Source of the DNA: Portulaca oleracea
Lineage: Eukaryota; Streptophyta; Magnoliopsida; Caryophyllales; Portulacaceae
Length of the DNA: 64,000 nt
Assembly (NCBI GenBank): GCA_029582165.1
Contig: CM055892.1
Coordinates: 10,729,254 to 10,793,253, forward strand
Direction: 5' to 3'
Both the position numbers and the translations under genes were made by a program. A model generated the notes under the pieces. The model worked only from the letters and a program-made list of their open reading frames with translations. It ran no database searches and was not told the DNA's origin. Shown one piece after another: positions 1-12,800 of this stretch; positions within the stretch are counted from its first letter, which is position 1; each line of letters opens with the position of its first letter.

Positions 1-179
1 GAGTAAGATGTAAGGGAGTATAAGTAAGCAGATGCAAACCTGTGCGCTCCATGCAGCTGAGGAAGAACTTAAATAATCGTGGACAACATACATTTGTAGA
101 AGACACAAGACAACAAACCAAGACAAAATCATAATACCATAAGCAACAAAGTTCATCCTAGCACCTTATTCTAGTTCTC

Positions 180-1025
180 CAAACTTTCCTACAATAGTGT
201 CATGTCCTCCTCTACCTTCAAATTTGCTCTAATTACCTCTAATGGACTTTAGGTCTTCTACGTCCCCGACACCCATAGGTTATCCTAATCCCTTTACACC
301 TTCTATTGGGGTATCCTCACTTCTCCTCAGCACATGCCCAAACCATCTTAGTCTAGTTTCCCTCCATTTGTCTTTGATAGACGTTACCCCTAGTTTGGCT
401 CAACAAACAACATTCCTCATCCTAACTAACCTACTATAACCACAAATCCACCTCATCATCCTCATCTTCGGCACATTCGGCTTCTGCCATGAATCTTCTT
501 AATCACCCAACACATTGACCTGTATAACATTGCCGGCCTAACCACACTACGATACACCTTACCCTTAAGCTTAAGAGGAATCTTCCTATCAAACAAAACT
601 CTTGAGATCGTTCTCTACTTTTGCAACCAATCTTAATTCGATGTGTAACATCCTCACTAATTTCTCCATCACTCTATATGACAGAACCTAGATATTTAAA
701 CTTCTCCACCCGTGGAATGACCACCTCTCCAATGGTGACATCTTGGTTGTGGTCCTCATTCTCAAGTTCACTAAAATGACAACATATATTTCATCTTTGA
801 CCTACTCAGTCCAGAACCCTTTGAGTCCAAAGTATCTCTCCAAAGCTCCACCTAGTCATTTAACCTTTCGAGTATCCATCGTTCCGTCAATAAGCACTAT
901 ATCAGCGGCGAAAAGCATACACCATGTTATCTCGTCCTGAATATCCTTAGTCAACTCATCCATCACCAAAGTAAAAAGAAACGGGTTAAGCGCAGACCCT
1001 TGGTGCATGCCGGGTGCACGCCTAT
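180..1025 (-). mobile_element. LINE (non-LTR retrotransposon) reverse transcriptase fragment
   Basis: Read on the minus strand, this stretch gives the second half of a plant LINE ORF2. From right to left I see a [24 protein letters not shown] motif (the QGD/QGS block of the palm), then FAADIVLI in place of FADD, and near 330-370 the C-terminal signature RETRLRWFGHVLRR followed by EDTPIEGV. Frames change between these blocks and there are stops, so it is a dead copy. Nothing upstream of the palm is present beyond about 1025. It most likely lies in an intron of the PFK gene whose last exons follow, on the opposite strand. Confidence 0.85.
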
Positions 1026-1615
1026 ATCAATTGGAAACTCTCTCGTTTGCTCCTGAACAGATTAGGTTGCAAAACACAAAAAAATGTTCATGGGCAAAAA
1101 TGACCTAAAAGGAAGCGCATGCATTTCCCTTGTTTACAGAGCTTATGCATGTCTCAGTCTTGTTTTTTCCGAGATAATTGTCCTTCAAGTTTGGCACTGT
1201 CAGTTTATTCTAGTTACCTTTCTTGTCTAGATAGCTATATATCCAATCGGGATTTGTTATCAAGAAGCTCTTTTCAAAAGGAGAAATGCTTGAAAGTTGA
1301 AAATAAACAAGTAAACTAAAATATGTAGAAAGGAGAAGAATGAGAAGTTCCTTTTCATGCATGTCATGGCTTAGTTTTCAAAGGTCAGACCTTTTGGCCA
1401 AGCGTTAGTTGATGAACTAAAATTTCAGTCTGAATTAAGGGCATAATGCCCTTCTTATTGTATGTAAACTATTAAAATAAATACACATTCACAACTCTTT
1501 GGGGTCTTATGCAGAGTGTTTGACTCACTGCTGTGTATGGAATGTCTTTAACTTGTGCACACAAGTCATGTTTTAGGAGATGAGTTCTGTTATTCACAGT
1601 TTTGTTCAAATTCAG
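1026..1615. other. probable PFK intron sequence, no coding signal
   Basis: AT-rich sequence between the LINE fragment and the first recognisable PFK exon. I looked for the preceding PFK exon (the expected acidic EGAGQ block) and did not find it, so it lies left of the window or has been lost. The stretch ends in a pyrimidine-rich tract and TTCAG acceptor at 1611-1615. Confidence 0.5.
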
Positions 1616-2237
1616 GAATTGTTAGCTGCACCAGATCTGAAAGATGCATCTGGAAATGCTATTCTGGGAGACATTGGTGTGCATATTCAACACGAGGTAT
1701 TCAGTCACTTATCTTTTAGTCTTGTGTCTGCTTCATGTCCCTTTGAAATCAAAAAATGTGTACACCTGTCTTGCTTATGAAAATGTATACAGTTTACCCT
1801 TAAAAATTTATGAAACTCGACAGATCAAGCATTATTTCAAGGGAAAGGGCATCCATGCTGATGTCAAATACATAGATCCCACTTACATGGTGCGATCAGT
1901 ACGTGCAAATGCCTCTGATGCAATATTGTGCACTGTTCTTGGGCAAAATGCTGTAAGTGCTACATTTCCCTTCATTCTTCTTAAGTTGCCCATATATTTT
2001 TTTGCCTCATTCAACTGTTGTCATTGGGCAGTCTGAGACTCACAAGTGTTTTTACAGGTACATGGAGCGTTTGCGGGATTCAGTGGGATTACAGTGGGGA
2101 TTTGCAATGCACATTATGTGTACCTCCCAATTACAGAAGTGATCCATGCTCCTCGTATGGTGAATCCCAACAGCCGTATGTGGCATCGATGCCTCACCTC
2201 CACAGGCCAACCTGACTTCTCTCCCAGAAAAAGATGA
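1616..2237 (+). CDS. PFK: ATP-dependent 6-phosphofructokinase, plastid PFK4/PFK5 type: last three exons
   Basis: Three exons join in frame: 1616-1696, 1824-1952 and 2058-2237, with GT/AG borders and phase 0 throughout. Together they encode about 129 C-terminal residues. Recognisable plant PFK blocks are DASGNAILGDIG, then KYIDPTYMVR and NASDAILCTVLGQNAVHGAF in the substrate-binding half, then YLPITEV and MWHRCLTSTGQPDF near the end. The wording matches the chloroplast PFK4/PFK5 clade better than the cytosolic clade. This enzyme phosphorylates fructose 6-phosphate with ATP in glycolysis. The protein ends in SPRKR and a TGA at 2235. The N-terminal four fifths lie outside the window. A LINE sits in the preceding intron, so a truncated gene copy cannot be excluded, but the visible exons are intact. 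Confidence 0.88.
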
Positions 2238-2520
2238 TCTCTTCCCACTTCTGATGTCCTCGGCGGCCGGACTATTTCCAGCTGCTGCTTCCTGGGACAG
2301 TCATTCTTATGCTATTTTTTTGGGTTCCAAACTGATATTATTACAATATTTATTACATTTTATGAATTCAGCCCTTTTTGTGCTGTCTTCAACTAGTTTA
2401 CCACAAAAGCTGGTGCTATTCTTGTATCAACTATTAAAGCCCTCTTTGGTTCAAAGGAAATGGAAAGAAACTTGAAATCGGAAAGGAATGGAATTGAACT
2501 TTCAAGTTTCTTATATAAAA
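2238..2520 (+). other. 3' flank of PFK (probable 3' UTR)
   Basis: Follows the PFK stop codon directly and contains T-rich tracts and several AATA-type signals. No further reading frame is supported. It ends at the left terminus of the large TIR element. Confidence 0.45.
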
Positions 2521-3190
2521 GGATTTTTTAATGCTAATATACTGAACTTTTGGGGTATTGGACAATAATACACTGAACTTTAACCTTGCACAATAATACA
2601 CTGTGCTTTGGAGGGTGTTGAACAATAATGCACCCAGATCGATTCCGACGGTGGCTGACACGGTGACAATCCTACTTAGTTGGTAGAGGAGATGAATTCC
2701 AAAAATATTTAAATTTATGACATGTTAGCTAATTCACACATAAGCAAAGGGAATCAACTTTGAAAGGAGTAAAAAAACATAAAATCACATTTGCTTAAAC
2801 GTTTTTTCGCTGAGAGATTGTTGTTGTAATTGTATAAAATCACCTTTTGGTTATGTAGATTAGCTGATATTTCATAAATTTAGATATCAAAAAATTACTT
2901 AGAGGTACCCTAACTTTTGGTGAAATGTTTTTTTGGTACCTCAACTTTTAAAAACTAATTTTGGGGTACCCTAACTTTTAGAATTAGGAATAATTAGGTG
3001 AATTTTCGGCCAATGATTTGAATTTATCGATAAGCTTTAGGCGGAAAATTGATCAAGTGTTTTTGTGGATGAAAATACCCTTTGTTTGTTAGAAAACAAT
3101 AAAAAAGGACGTTAATAACCCCCCTCGTTTTGTTCTTCGTTTCTTCTTTTGTTCTTCTATTTCTTCTCTGTCTCAGATACAGAAAACTGT

Positions 3191-3479
3191 TAGCGTTGGC
3201 AAAAATTCGGGTATGGGTTAATTCGGGTCGGACAAATTCGGACAATGTCAAAATTCGGACGAGAAATTTATGTCCATACCCAGTTTTACTTCGGGTCGGA
3301 CTGAGTCGGACAATTCAGATGAAGCTACAATCGGGTTCGGGCAATAGAAAAAAGAGAAATTTTATGTCCGAATATTCGATCAATATAAAAATTCGGACGA
3401 AAAGTCTATGTCCAGACCCGATTTTTTTCGGGTGGAACAATTCGGGTAATCTGAGTCAGTCAAATTTTTGCCAGCTCTA
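3191..3479. mobile_element. hAT-type MITE, 289 bp
   Basis: The left end reads TAGCGTTGGCAAAAATTCGG and the right end, reversed, reads TAGAGCTGGCAAAAATTTG. The element is flanked by the perfect 8 bp duplication AAAACTGT (3183-3190 and 3480-3487), the size expected for hAT transposons. The inside is rich in TTCGGGTCGGAC-like repeats. It has no coding capacity. Confidence 0.88.
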
Positions 3480-3487
3480 AAAACTGT

Positions 3488-4025
3488 GATACAAATACCC
3501 TTTTAATTTTTGATACTAGAGAATGCATTTCGAGAATCGGTATAACAGTTGTATCTTCAAATAAATATGTTATCCAATGATCTGACAACTATTTGGTGAT
3601 GTTCATGTTGGCCATGCAAGTTTTTGAACTTGTTCTTGTCGTTTAAATAGGTGCGGGAGGAGGCTGAGAAACTTGTTCAGAAGTAGTTAATGCTATGGTG
3701 AGTCCATCCTTAGAAACTAATTAAGTATCTATTTGGCTTAGTTTCTAAAAAATATTTTTACTTCTTATAAACAGTTTTTATAAAAGCTATTCTTGGAAAG
3801 GCTGTGAAGTGTTGGCCTAGCTTATAACATAAGTGATTTTACTAAATTAAAGTGTTTGGCCTAACTTATAATACAGTGTTTTTACAAAATTTAATTTTTT
3901 TTAGCCTAACTTTTAAAAATTATCATGTGTTTTTCTGCAGTAAAATTATCATATGATTATTTACATTTTTATCTTTTTATTCATTTTTAAACATATTATC
4001 ATATTTTAATTTTAACAATAATTAT
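3488..4025. other. AT-rich interior of the fold-back element
   Basis: No gene is supported. A short open stretch at 3652-3687 (VREEAEKLVQK then stop) follows a TTTAAATAG and precedes a GTGAGT, and so mimics a small exon, but it is too short to identify. The rest is AT-rich with repeats of the GTTTGGCCTAACTTATAA type. Confidence 0.3.
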
Positions 4026-4984
4026 TGTAACGCCCCCAGGTTACTAACCACTAGATTATGCTAAAGATATACCTAACCCAATGATTAGCAGCGGATAAAC
4101 ACCTGGGAGTATTACCGCCGTCCACGAAGGTGGACAATGCTAAGACTAAAAGCCCAACTAAACAACCAAAACATAAACCAACTTCGAACTTTTATCATCA
4201 AGACCTAACTTAACTTAAACCACCTCAAGACAACATAACACAACCCAATAAAACTTATACAAGCCAAACTATCGTAAATTTCTCTTAAATCTTTCATACA
4301 GAGTCTTTAACCACCTTCAATCTCCTTAAGAAGCTCTAGGGTTTCCTCCTTCCAGGGCTTTTCCCTTCTCCTTTGCCGAGATACCTAAAACGAAAACATA
4401 AAACTTCGAAAAGTGAGTTTAACTCAGTATGTATACCCATAATAACGTAAGAGTCTTTTCATAACTCGTTTTAGTTATTTAGTGCGATTCCAAAACATTA
4501 AAAAAAACAATAAAAAAATGAACAAACAATAAAAGGTAGTAAAACTTACATAGCTTGACCATACTTAACCTGTACATGAAAGTATAACTTAACCTGTACT
4601 TAAATCACAACTTAAATGAAAATACTCTTGAGTTCTTCCTCGTAAAAGTAACATACGTAACCATAACCTTGGAAATAATATATCATTAAAAGTAATACAA
4701 CATAGTTTCCAAAGAACCTAAATCACACACACATGCAAAGCCATAGCATAAACTTGACCTTAAACCCTTATAAACCAAAACCTTTAAAAAGTTTGGCATG
4801 TAATTCATGAAGCTTTACTTTGGTTCAAAAGACTTGAGTAACTTAAGAAACTTTAAACTTGGTTATCATGTTATTGCCCTGAAGGTCCCCTACTTGCGAT
4901 CATTGGCTAAGCCTCCGTATGCGCATACCCGGACCGATCGGGAGATCGGGATGGTGGATAAATATCCTACTAGCCAGATTTTCA

Positions 4985-5131
4985 TGGCGTGCATCTAAGG
5001 CACTAACTATAATCCCTTGGGTGCCCTAAGGCACATACATGATTTACATGGGATGCACTTTAGGCACCATAGTCATATTTTCCCTGGTGTGCGCAAGGCA
5101 CGATCAAGCATGGGGTGCTCTTCGGCACGAT
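4985..5131. repeat. array of five GTGC-loop-GCAC hairpins in the LTR
   Basis: Five imperfect palindromes follow each other at roughly 25-45 bp spacing: GTGCATCTAAGGCAC, GTGCCCTAAGGCAC, a TGCACTTTAGGCACC variant, GTGTGCGCAAGGCAC and GTGCTCTTCGGCAC. Each can form a 4-5 bp stem with a short loop. The same array is present in the other LTR at about 14611-14758. Confidence 0.75.
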
Positions 5132-5190
5132 TACGCATGGGCGGGGCCTTTATTAAAATTTTAGAAACTTGGAACTTAAACCTTGAAAAT

Positions 5191-5684
5191 TGGATTCCAT
5201 TAGACCCTTAACCAATCTTATTCATAACTTTGAAGATACCTCTAAAATCACTTGGATGTAAGTCACTCTTGTAATGGATAATAACTCAGGAATTACCCAT
5301 AGTGTAAAAGTATTAACTTAACGTAAGATGTTTTAGCGTAAGAGATGTGTAGTATAAGACCTTAAAGTAAATTGTTAGTTAACTTGACAATTTGATCATG
5401 ATTTAAAATTCATAAAACTTGCGTAAACTTTAAAAATTGGATTCCATTAGACCCTATAACCAATCTTATTCATAACTTTGAAGATACCTCTAAAATCACT
5501 TGGATGTAAGTTACTCTTGTAATGGATAATAACTCAGGAATTACCCGTAGTGTAAAAGTATTAACTTAACGTAAGACGTTTTAGCATAAGAGATGAGTAG
5601 TATAAGACCTTAAAGTAAATTGTTAGTTAACTTGATAATTTGATCATGATTTAAAATTCATAAAACTTGAGTAAACGTCGGACA
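5191..5684. repeat. 247 bp tandem duplication private to one LTR
   Basis: Two adjacent copies begin TGGATTCCATTAGACCC at 5191 and 5438. The second LTR has only one copy (from about 14818). The two units differ at several bases, and one of them resembles the single copy of the other LTR more closely. Confidence 0.85.
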
Positions 5685-7943
5685 CAAATTATAAGAAATT
5701 TCATGTAGGCATGAACGATTAAAGACATATAAAACTTGGCATAAAAAGAATAAATCATGCAATTATGCATAAACATCAGGCGATATACATACCTGAAGAT
5801 TTAAGAACACGCACGGGACGAGCAGGGACTTGAACAGTGGCGCAACGATCTCTTGAAGGGACTTAAAAGAAAAGAAATCATGAATTAGGTCCTAACTTAG
5901 TGAATTTTTCGGGGAATAATAATAATTATAATATCTCGGTTTCTAAGGCGTACTCCTAAGATCATAACTCCTCGTACAAGCATCGGAACATGGCATAAAA
6001 GAACTTTTCGGAAAACTTAGAACATGCACTCCAACTTTGTAGTTGCCCATGAGAACTAGAAACGTGGCTAAGAAGGTCAAAACTCTTGCGCCTCTAATCT
6101 GTCTAGAAAAATAAACATGTCGACCAAACTTTTTCGGGAGGCCATAACTAGGGTTATACTAATCGGTTTGGGGCCCGTAGATATACATGAAAAGTTCATG
6201 ATTCATACTCCAACTTTCATTTTAACCACAGGTTGATTTGAGCATGGGAATGGGTCGGATTTCAGCCTAGAATAGAGTCAGTCACAAAAATACACTTTCT
6301 GGAAAACTCAGATTTTTGCCTTCTATATAAAAGCTCATAATGCTCCCTCCCGATATCCTATGAATGCAAATCATACCATTCTGGAAAGCCCAGAATGTCC
6401 CCTACAACTTTTATGTTCAGATATTAAACCATAAAAGCCTCTAACTATTGGTAAAATGTAAATTTATAAATTGACGTCAGAAATTCCCAGTTTTCGCGGC
6501 TTTACAAATTTGGCCTTAACTCCTAATATACTTATCGAAACGACGAACCGTAAAAAACCGGGTGTTAGGTAACACTTTTATCTACTTAATTATGTCATAA
6601 GATAGCCCAGAATCATATTCCTCATTTTCTGGAAAATTCAATTTTCATCCAGATTGCATTATCACTTCACAAATTCCCTTGCATGCATGTTTAGCTCACT
6701 AATTCACCTTAATCACTTTCCAAGTCATGCCTTCCATCCAAGAACACAAATTTCCAGAATTATAATCATCAAGAAAACCCTCGTTTGAGTTCGAATTAGG
6801 TGCATGCAAGGCAAATTCCACATACTTTAACTCTTCCATATAAAATTGAACATGCATCCATACAAGAATTCACTCACTTCATCAATTTACTCACTTAAAC
6901 CATATCTACTCACATGCATCTACCTTTTAACTATAACTTAATCTTCCATAAGAATTTAAATTTCCTAAATCACATGCATGTCATAATCTATCAAGACAAT
7001 ACCAATTAAAAACACAATAATCAATTTTTCTTCATAAACTTACCCAAGATTTCTCCCTTTGGTGCTTGAATTCCTTCCCCTTTTTACTTGATGAACTCCA
7101 AAACTAATTGATTTACCTCTGAAATGACATAAAAAGTCTCCTAAAATCATATTATACCCATGATTCTCATAAGGAAAACAAGATAAGAGAAGAGGAATTA
7201 TATTACTCTTGTTAAAGGAGGAAAGAATGAGGAGGGATGATGATGGAGGTGTGGCGCGGTGGCCGAAAAGTGGCTGGAAAAAGCTCACGGCTGGCTGGGT
7301 GGCGGCAGTGCACGGCAATAGCAGCAGCAGATGGAGGAAGGTAGGGGGTCATGGTGAGAGAGGAAGCAAGGTGAGGGTTTGAGTGAATAATGTTTAAAAA
7401 TGAAGATACCCACCTAATATTATTTTATATAACACACCTAATATCATAAGGCACATGAAGCTTCTCCCCCTTTCTCTTAGGTTGGCCCAACCGGCCATCA
7501 TGGCCCAAAACACCCTAAATTCATCAAATTTAATTCATCCATCGTATATTTATATCTCCCTAATTTCCTAAATTACCGAAAATCATTAAATCGTAAAAAT
7601 GTTATCGGAAACCTAAATAAATATATCCAACACCTCCATAAAATAAAATTCCTCATAATTATAACCTTAAATTAATTTGAATAAAGAAGGATCCGGTACA
7701 TCGATCTCGGTAAAAGAATTCATGTACGATCAGAACCATCATAAAAATTATCGGTAGCGATTTCTCAAAGAAAGAAAATAAAACTAAATCGTTGATGATC
7801 GTTGCACTGTTCAAGTCCTGCAAAACGTACATTGGGTTAGAAAAATGGAACACGCGCTTTTAATTAATCGCGATTTATCGTTAACCTTGATTAATGACAC
7901 TAATAAGTATGTATTAAGGGGTGATTTTCTTCGGGTTGTTACA

Positions 7944-7976
7944 TCTTACTCCCCTTAAAAGAATTTTCGTCCCCGA
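7944..7976 (-). promoter_or_regulatory. polypurine tract of the chromovirus
   Basis: On the minus strand a GGGGACGAAAATTC block is followed by TTTTAAGGGGAGTAAGA directly before the LTR start TGTAACAACCC. This layout is typical of plant Tekay/Del-type gypsy elements. Confidence 0.8.
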
Positions 7977-7989
7977 AACTTGAAAATAC

Positions 7990-9800
7990 TACCCTCTTAT
8001 CTTCGGTATCTTACTCCCCTTAAAAGGAGTGATATTCTTTGGGTACTTGTTTTGCATGTCTTTTTTGGTTTCCTTGTAGCGTCCGACATGGTGTGATTAG
8101 TTTAGAGGACTTTCAGTAAATGAATCTCCTTGGAACCTAAACGTTTGACTCTCCGGTCCAAGAATCTGGACTTCTTCGCATGACGAATTTCCCATGATGA
8201 TTACCAGCTCAGGTTTAATTACATGGCATGGGTCCGGTACATGCTTTTGTAGTTTGTGAAACATGGAATATATTGTGGACATATTCTAAACTTGTAGGCA
8301 ATTCGAGCCGGTATGCTACGGGGTCAATCTCTTCTATGCCTTCATATGTCTCGCTATATGGGGGACTTAATCGTCATTACAACTCGTACGACCTTGGTTA
8401 GTAAAACTCTAAGGAAAACTCTGCCCTTTGTTTGCATTCTAACGACCTCCTTCTCCTTACTAGCACTACTCTTTGGTCAACTTTGAGTCGTTTCGCTAAG
8501 TTGTTGGAGGACCTGAATCTCCCCATTGCATTCCTAGCCTGGTATGGTCTCAATCCATATCTTCCTTTCCTCTACTCCGGAGCGTACGCATATCATATCA
8601 TTGTTATGCAATTGCTCTGCTTGGTTTCCTTCCAAGAGGAATGGATGCTTCTATGACTTAGTTACTCTTGATCTCACGTTTCTCTTTTGGTATACCACCT
8701 CTATTTCCAAGTCCTGCACATATGGTTCCTTTGAGGTCGAAAGGTGAGATGTGCACTTGAACTAGACTAAGTCTTTTCTTAAACTTCTTAAAGAGCTCCT
8801 TCACATTCCTCGATCTACCCATATTTTGGAGTTTTTCCTTACAACTTGGTTCGAGGCCGGGAAACATTTAAACACGTTCATGAGTGCATTGTTGACCACA
8901 ATCTATTCTGCCTAATGACCTCTTACCTTTGAACTAATTGTTGATCTGGATTCATTTATAACTGTACCCACCCTTGTGGGTGACCTTGAGTACATTTTAG
9001 GTTGCTGCTTGCCCTAAAATGTCATTCCCTTTAACCAAAGTCCATACCTTGGAAATTTCGTAAATAATTGATGCTCCCTTGAGGTTTGTAACCCAATTTT
9101 AAGATGTGGTCCATGTCCTTCTTGAGTCTTTGAGTGGCCCAAAATGTTTTCAACCAGCGCAACCATAAATTGGTCTATACGCACCCATACCCTTGGTTCA
9201 TGAAACCCATAAACATTGTTAATACGTAGGTAAGCTCAAGGAAAAATTAAGAGCTCATAATATCCATATCAAGTCTTAAAAAGCCCTATGTACACCTTCC
9301 GACTTGATTTTTACTTGATGTCACCCTAACCTCGAATCCACTTTCGGAATCATTTTAACTCCTGGGTAAACTGATTAAGCAGGTCGTCAATGCAAGGGAG
9401 GGAATACTTATTCTTAATAGTAACCTTGTTCGATATTTTATAATTTATGCACCATCTTAATCTGCCATCTCCCTTCTTCATAAAAAGTACAAGTGCCCCC
9501 CCCGGGGACATACTCTAGGTCTCATGAACTTTCCTTATCTTGGCTCGCAACTGAGTTTTGGACTCCCTTAATTCCATGGGTGCTATACTACCCAACATTT
9601 TTGAAGTTAGGTTGCGTTCTTGGAACCTAATGGTAATAGTCACCTCAAGGGATAATTCAACACCCCTTTTGTGTACGATGTCTTAAACTTGTAGTCTGTA
9701 GAGAGGCCATAACTTACCTATATCACCATATACCCCTTGTCCCTCACCTGGGACATTACCGAGATGCTAGCCCCTTCTCTGATTCATTCTTGAGACATGA
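7990..9800 (-). pseudogene. decayed pol of the chromovirus: RT, RNase H link, integrase tail, chromodomain relic
   Basis: Reading the minus strand from high to low coordinates: at about 9510-9365 comes the RT finger/palm block [19 protein letters not shown], then [17 protein letters not shown], a clear Ty3/gypsy match. Near 8860-8770 comes KELFKKFKKRL, matching the block after RT. At 8282-8097 comes FHKLQKHVPDPCHV, the conserved integrase C-terminus. This is followed at about 8080-8010 by a relic resembling the chromodomain tail (RYKETKKDMQNKYPK). Stops and frameshifts separate the blocks. Spacing between the RT blocks is close to normal, but the part that should hold the integrase core is too short. 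Confidence 0.8.
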
Positions 9801-12800
9801 TAACGACACTTATTTCGCGCGAATATCTGACTTGCTCACACCCCCAACATTTTTCACGATCTTACTGATTACCGTGCCTAACCCGAAGGTCATTATTCAT
9901 GCATAACTAACTAAGTTGGTTATTCATAGGACTGTGGATCTATATTTTACATAATTCTCCAAATATGCCCTTACCAGTGGACATTAATTTCTCTTAACTG
10001 CCTCAATACATTAGGTTTTACTTCTCTTAACTACCTGAACACTTTTATTCTTTCAGAAACAATAAGGTAATGACATGGCTCCCTTTTTACCAGTTCATCC
10101 ATATGATGTTTATTCTTTTGCAAGGCGAGCTAATTCTTTTTCATGCACCATGTATTCTTAAACTAATAAACAACTTAATTCACAAGAAGTGTAGACTCAC
10201 AAGTCTCTTGTATCTTTCTTTTAGAACGGTTTCCCATATTTCCCAACCTTTCCTCATAAATCATGGAAGCCCCATACGATCTAATACTATGCACTTTACC
10301 TTCCTGCTTATTGAATTTACTCCCCGACATCTATTTCCTATAAAAGGAATAAGTAGGTGCGGAGGGAAAACAGGGTAACAGAAGATATGATTGATACGAG
10401 ATATAAGCATGAATCTTCAAACTAATGATGAAGCAAGGATTTACAACGATGGATTTAATATTTCATAGTGAAATATGGGTAATGCATTAGTTTAACGACA
10501 CATATCTATATTGGATGAGAACGATGGTTACAAAAGATTAAATAATCGGTAATGATGGTGCTTCCAATGGTTTCATAAATTAAGGAGCTCGTAAGGAACA
10601 CTTTAATGAGTGTGGGTGGGAGAGAAAGATTTTGGGGTAAACTTTTGATTCATGAATTATAATAATCAATATCTGGAATGCATGAATATATATATATATA
10701 ATTTTTATTTATTTATTTTTTTAATTTTTTTCTGTAGCTACTTGGAGCGAACGAGGCATCCGTTATTGGTGTTGGATGGGCTATGACCATTATTGGATCT
10801 GAACTTTGAATCCAAGGTGTAAAACAATCACAGAGAATGATAATTACTTATGAAAAGAAAAGACATGCCAAGATAAAGGGCCATATGTAATAAGTGAAGT
10901 TCATACTGGAATGATGAATTGGCAGCAATTCAAAAGAAAATCAATGGCCATAAGAAAATTCGTCATGAATTCGTAACAAATTGGTGAAGGCTGATTTTGA
11001 ATAGTCAGGAATAATTGGCTGATAACGATGATAGGATCTCATAAGAATTCTTGAAGATGAGTGCTGACGGAAAATGGTAGATTTGGATTCAACATTACGA
11101 TAATAAGGGAAAAATTTATGATAAGGATGCATAATGTGAATGAGAGATAAAGGTTTGGTATCAATAATGATCCTGAAGTATGATGGTCATGTAAAAGGGA
11201 TTTGATCCTCATAATGGCTGTTAGATAGAAAAGATTAGGTGGATTTCGGTACAAGATCATTGACAACGGAATAAAGGAGAGAGACTTCTAAATCCCTAAT
11301 GATGTCGAATATCTCTCCACATAAATCCTCTCTACATATTCGGATGAACATGTTCACCTGACCTTATCACTCCTCTTTCTCCTGTTCTTAATAATAGATT
11401 TTTAACTCCAGTAATTTCCCTTTCCTCACTGTATTTCTTTTCCCTAACGTTCTTCCCAGTATAGTAAAAGAAAATTAATATCACCTTTATGAAAGCCAGA
11501 ATCTCTACATTCGTACTAATTACTATTACCCCCTACCATGGATACTCGGTTCATAAAAACCTCTATTCACCTTGTTGACCATCATTAGCAAGCCCTTCAA
11601 ACCAATTTGAATATTTGGAAAATCATACACTCTTCTTCCTCTTATCACCTCGTGAAAATTTCAGTAGTGTTGCACCTATAATACGGGCTACCTAAACTTG
11701 ATTGTTCTTATGATATCCCTGCATACGTCGTGGTTTAATAAACGCTCTCAATTACTTAGAGTACTGTCATACGATGGACCAAGAATTCCAGGGAACATAC
11801 TCAGATGTAAATTTGCTTACTTCCGGTGCTGAGACGCCAAACGTCCATATACTACTTGTTACGTACAACTTCCGTGTTACCACCACGTGTACTTACTTTT
11901 CTCCTGAACGTCAGTAGAGTCAGGCATATTTCCCTTCATCCCAAGTATTAGCTCGGGTGACAATTAAACATAGTTCAGTTGGTAGTATAGTCATTGCTTG
12001 AAGTCACCTCATAGTTACCAATTATCCCCGAACTGCCTATATATAAACAGAATAACTAAGCATCACTATTTCCTTACCCACATAAAACCATCTTTGCTAC
12101 TTCTGACCGTCCTGGGTGGGGGTGTAGACTTCATCGTTTGAGCCATCATTTCTATTTTCAGAACTCGGGTCATTCTTGGCCCATTGTTGTCCTTACTTCC
12201 TGCTTGGTTCAAACTAACTTTTTAATTATAGGGTCCATTGCTACCTGTATAACCTTTATATCGTCAAAAGTCATACAATGGAGCTGAAGAATAGATTGGT
12301 GTCCCAAGAGATCACTAAAATTGGTACAGTCTCTTAACTGAAAAATTACCCTTGAGGTCTACGTACTCTGGAGGTTGCAACTTAAAGGTCATAGAGGTCT
12401 ATACTCCTGAGGTTGGGAACCTTTCCTCGTGTATGTCCTGGTCATATGTGTAGAGGAAATCATGGTACTTATTTTGGAATGATGTACTTGGATGACTGGA
12501 TGGGAGAATCGCCAAAAGACAATACATCATTCTCACTTGCTCATGGTGCTGAGATTATGGATTTTACTCTAACTTACTAAGGGCTTCTATCCTTTTAGAA
12601 ACGTGTGTGGAGATTAGTTCCCCGAATTCCACATGAATAGCGTAAGGGTTAGGCGACTCCAAATCCGTTATTTATTATAAAGTGAAATGACTTTCACATA
12701 GGTAAATATGCTAGCCCAATCGAACTCCTGATTTTCGATCTTATAAGGACCTTCGTTAAAAGGACCCATATCTTAAAAACTAGGGCAAGAATCAATATCT

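Larger units (their letters stand above)
4026..7943 (-). repeat. LTR (3' LTR in element orientation), 3918 bp
   Basis: Matches 13651-17270 along its length. It carries a 247 bp tandem duplication (units starting at 5191 and 5438) that the other LTR lacks. It also keeps 59 bp (5992-6050) that the other LTR has lost between CAT microhomologies. Short ORFs here recur at the same places in the other LTR and are not genes. Confidence 0.95.

Noticed and set aside
3652..3687. Mini-exon-like VREEAEKLVQK stretch after an AG and before a GTGAGT
   Set aside because: Too short to identify and located inside a transposon; could be captured sequence but equally chance.
4807..5211. Two small open frames (63 and 64 codons), also present near 14433-14888
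   Set aside because: They lie inside the LTRs and recur only because the LTRs are duplicated; no domain and no codon signal.
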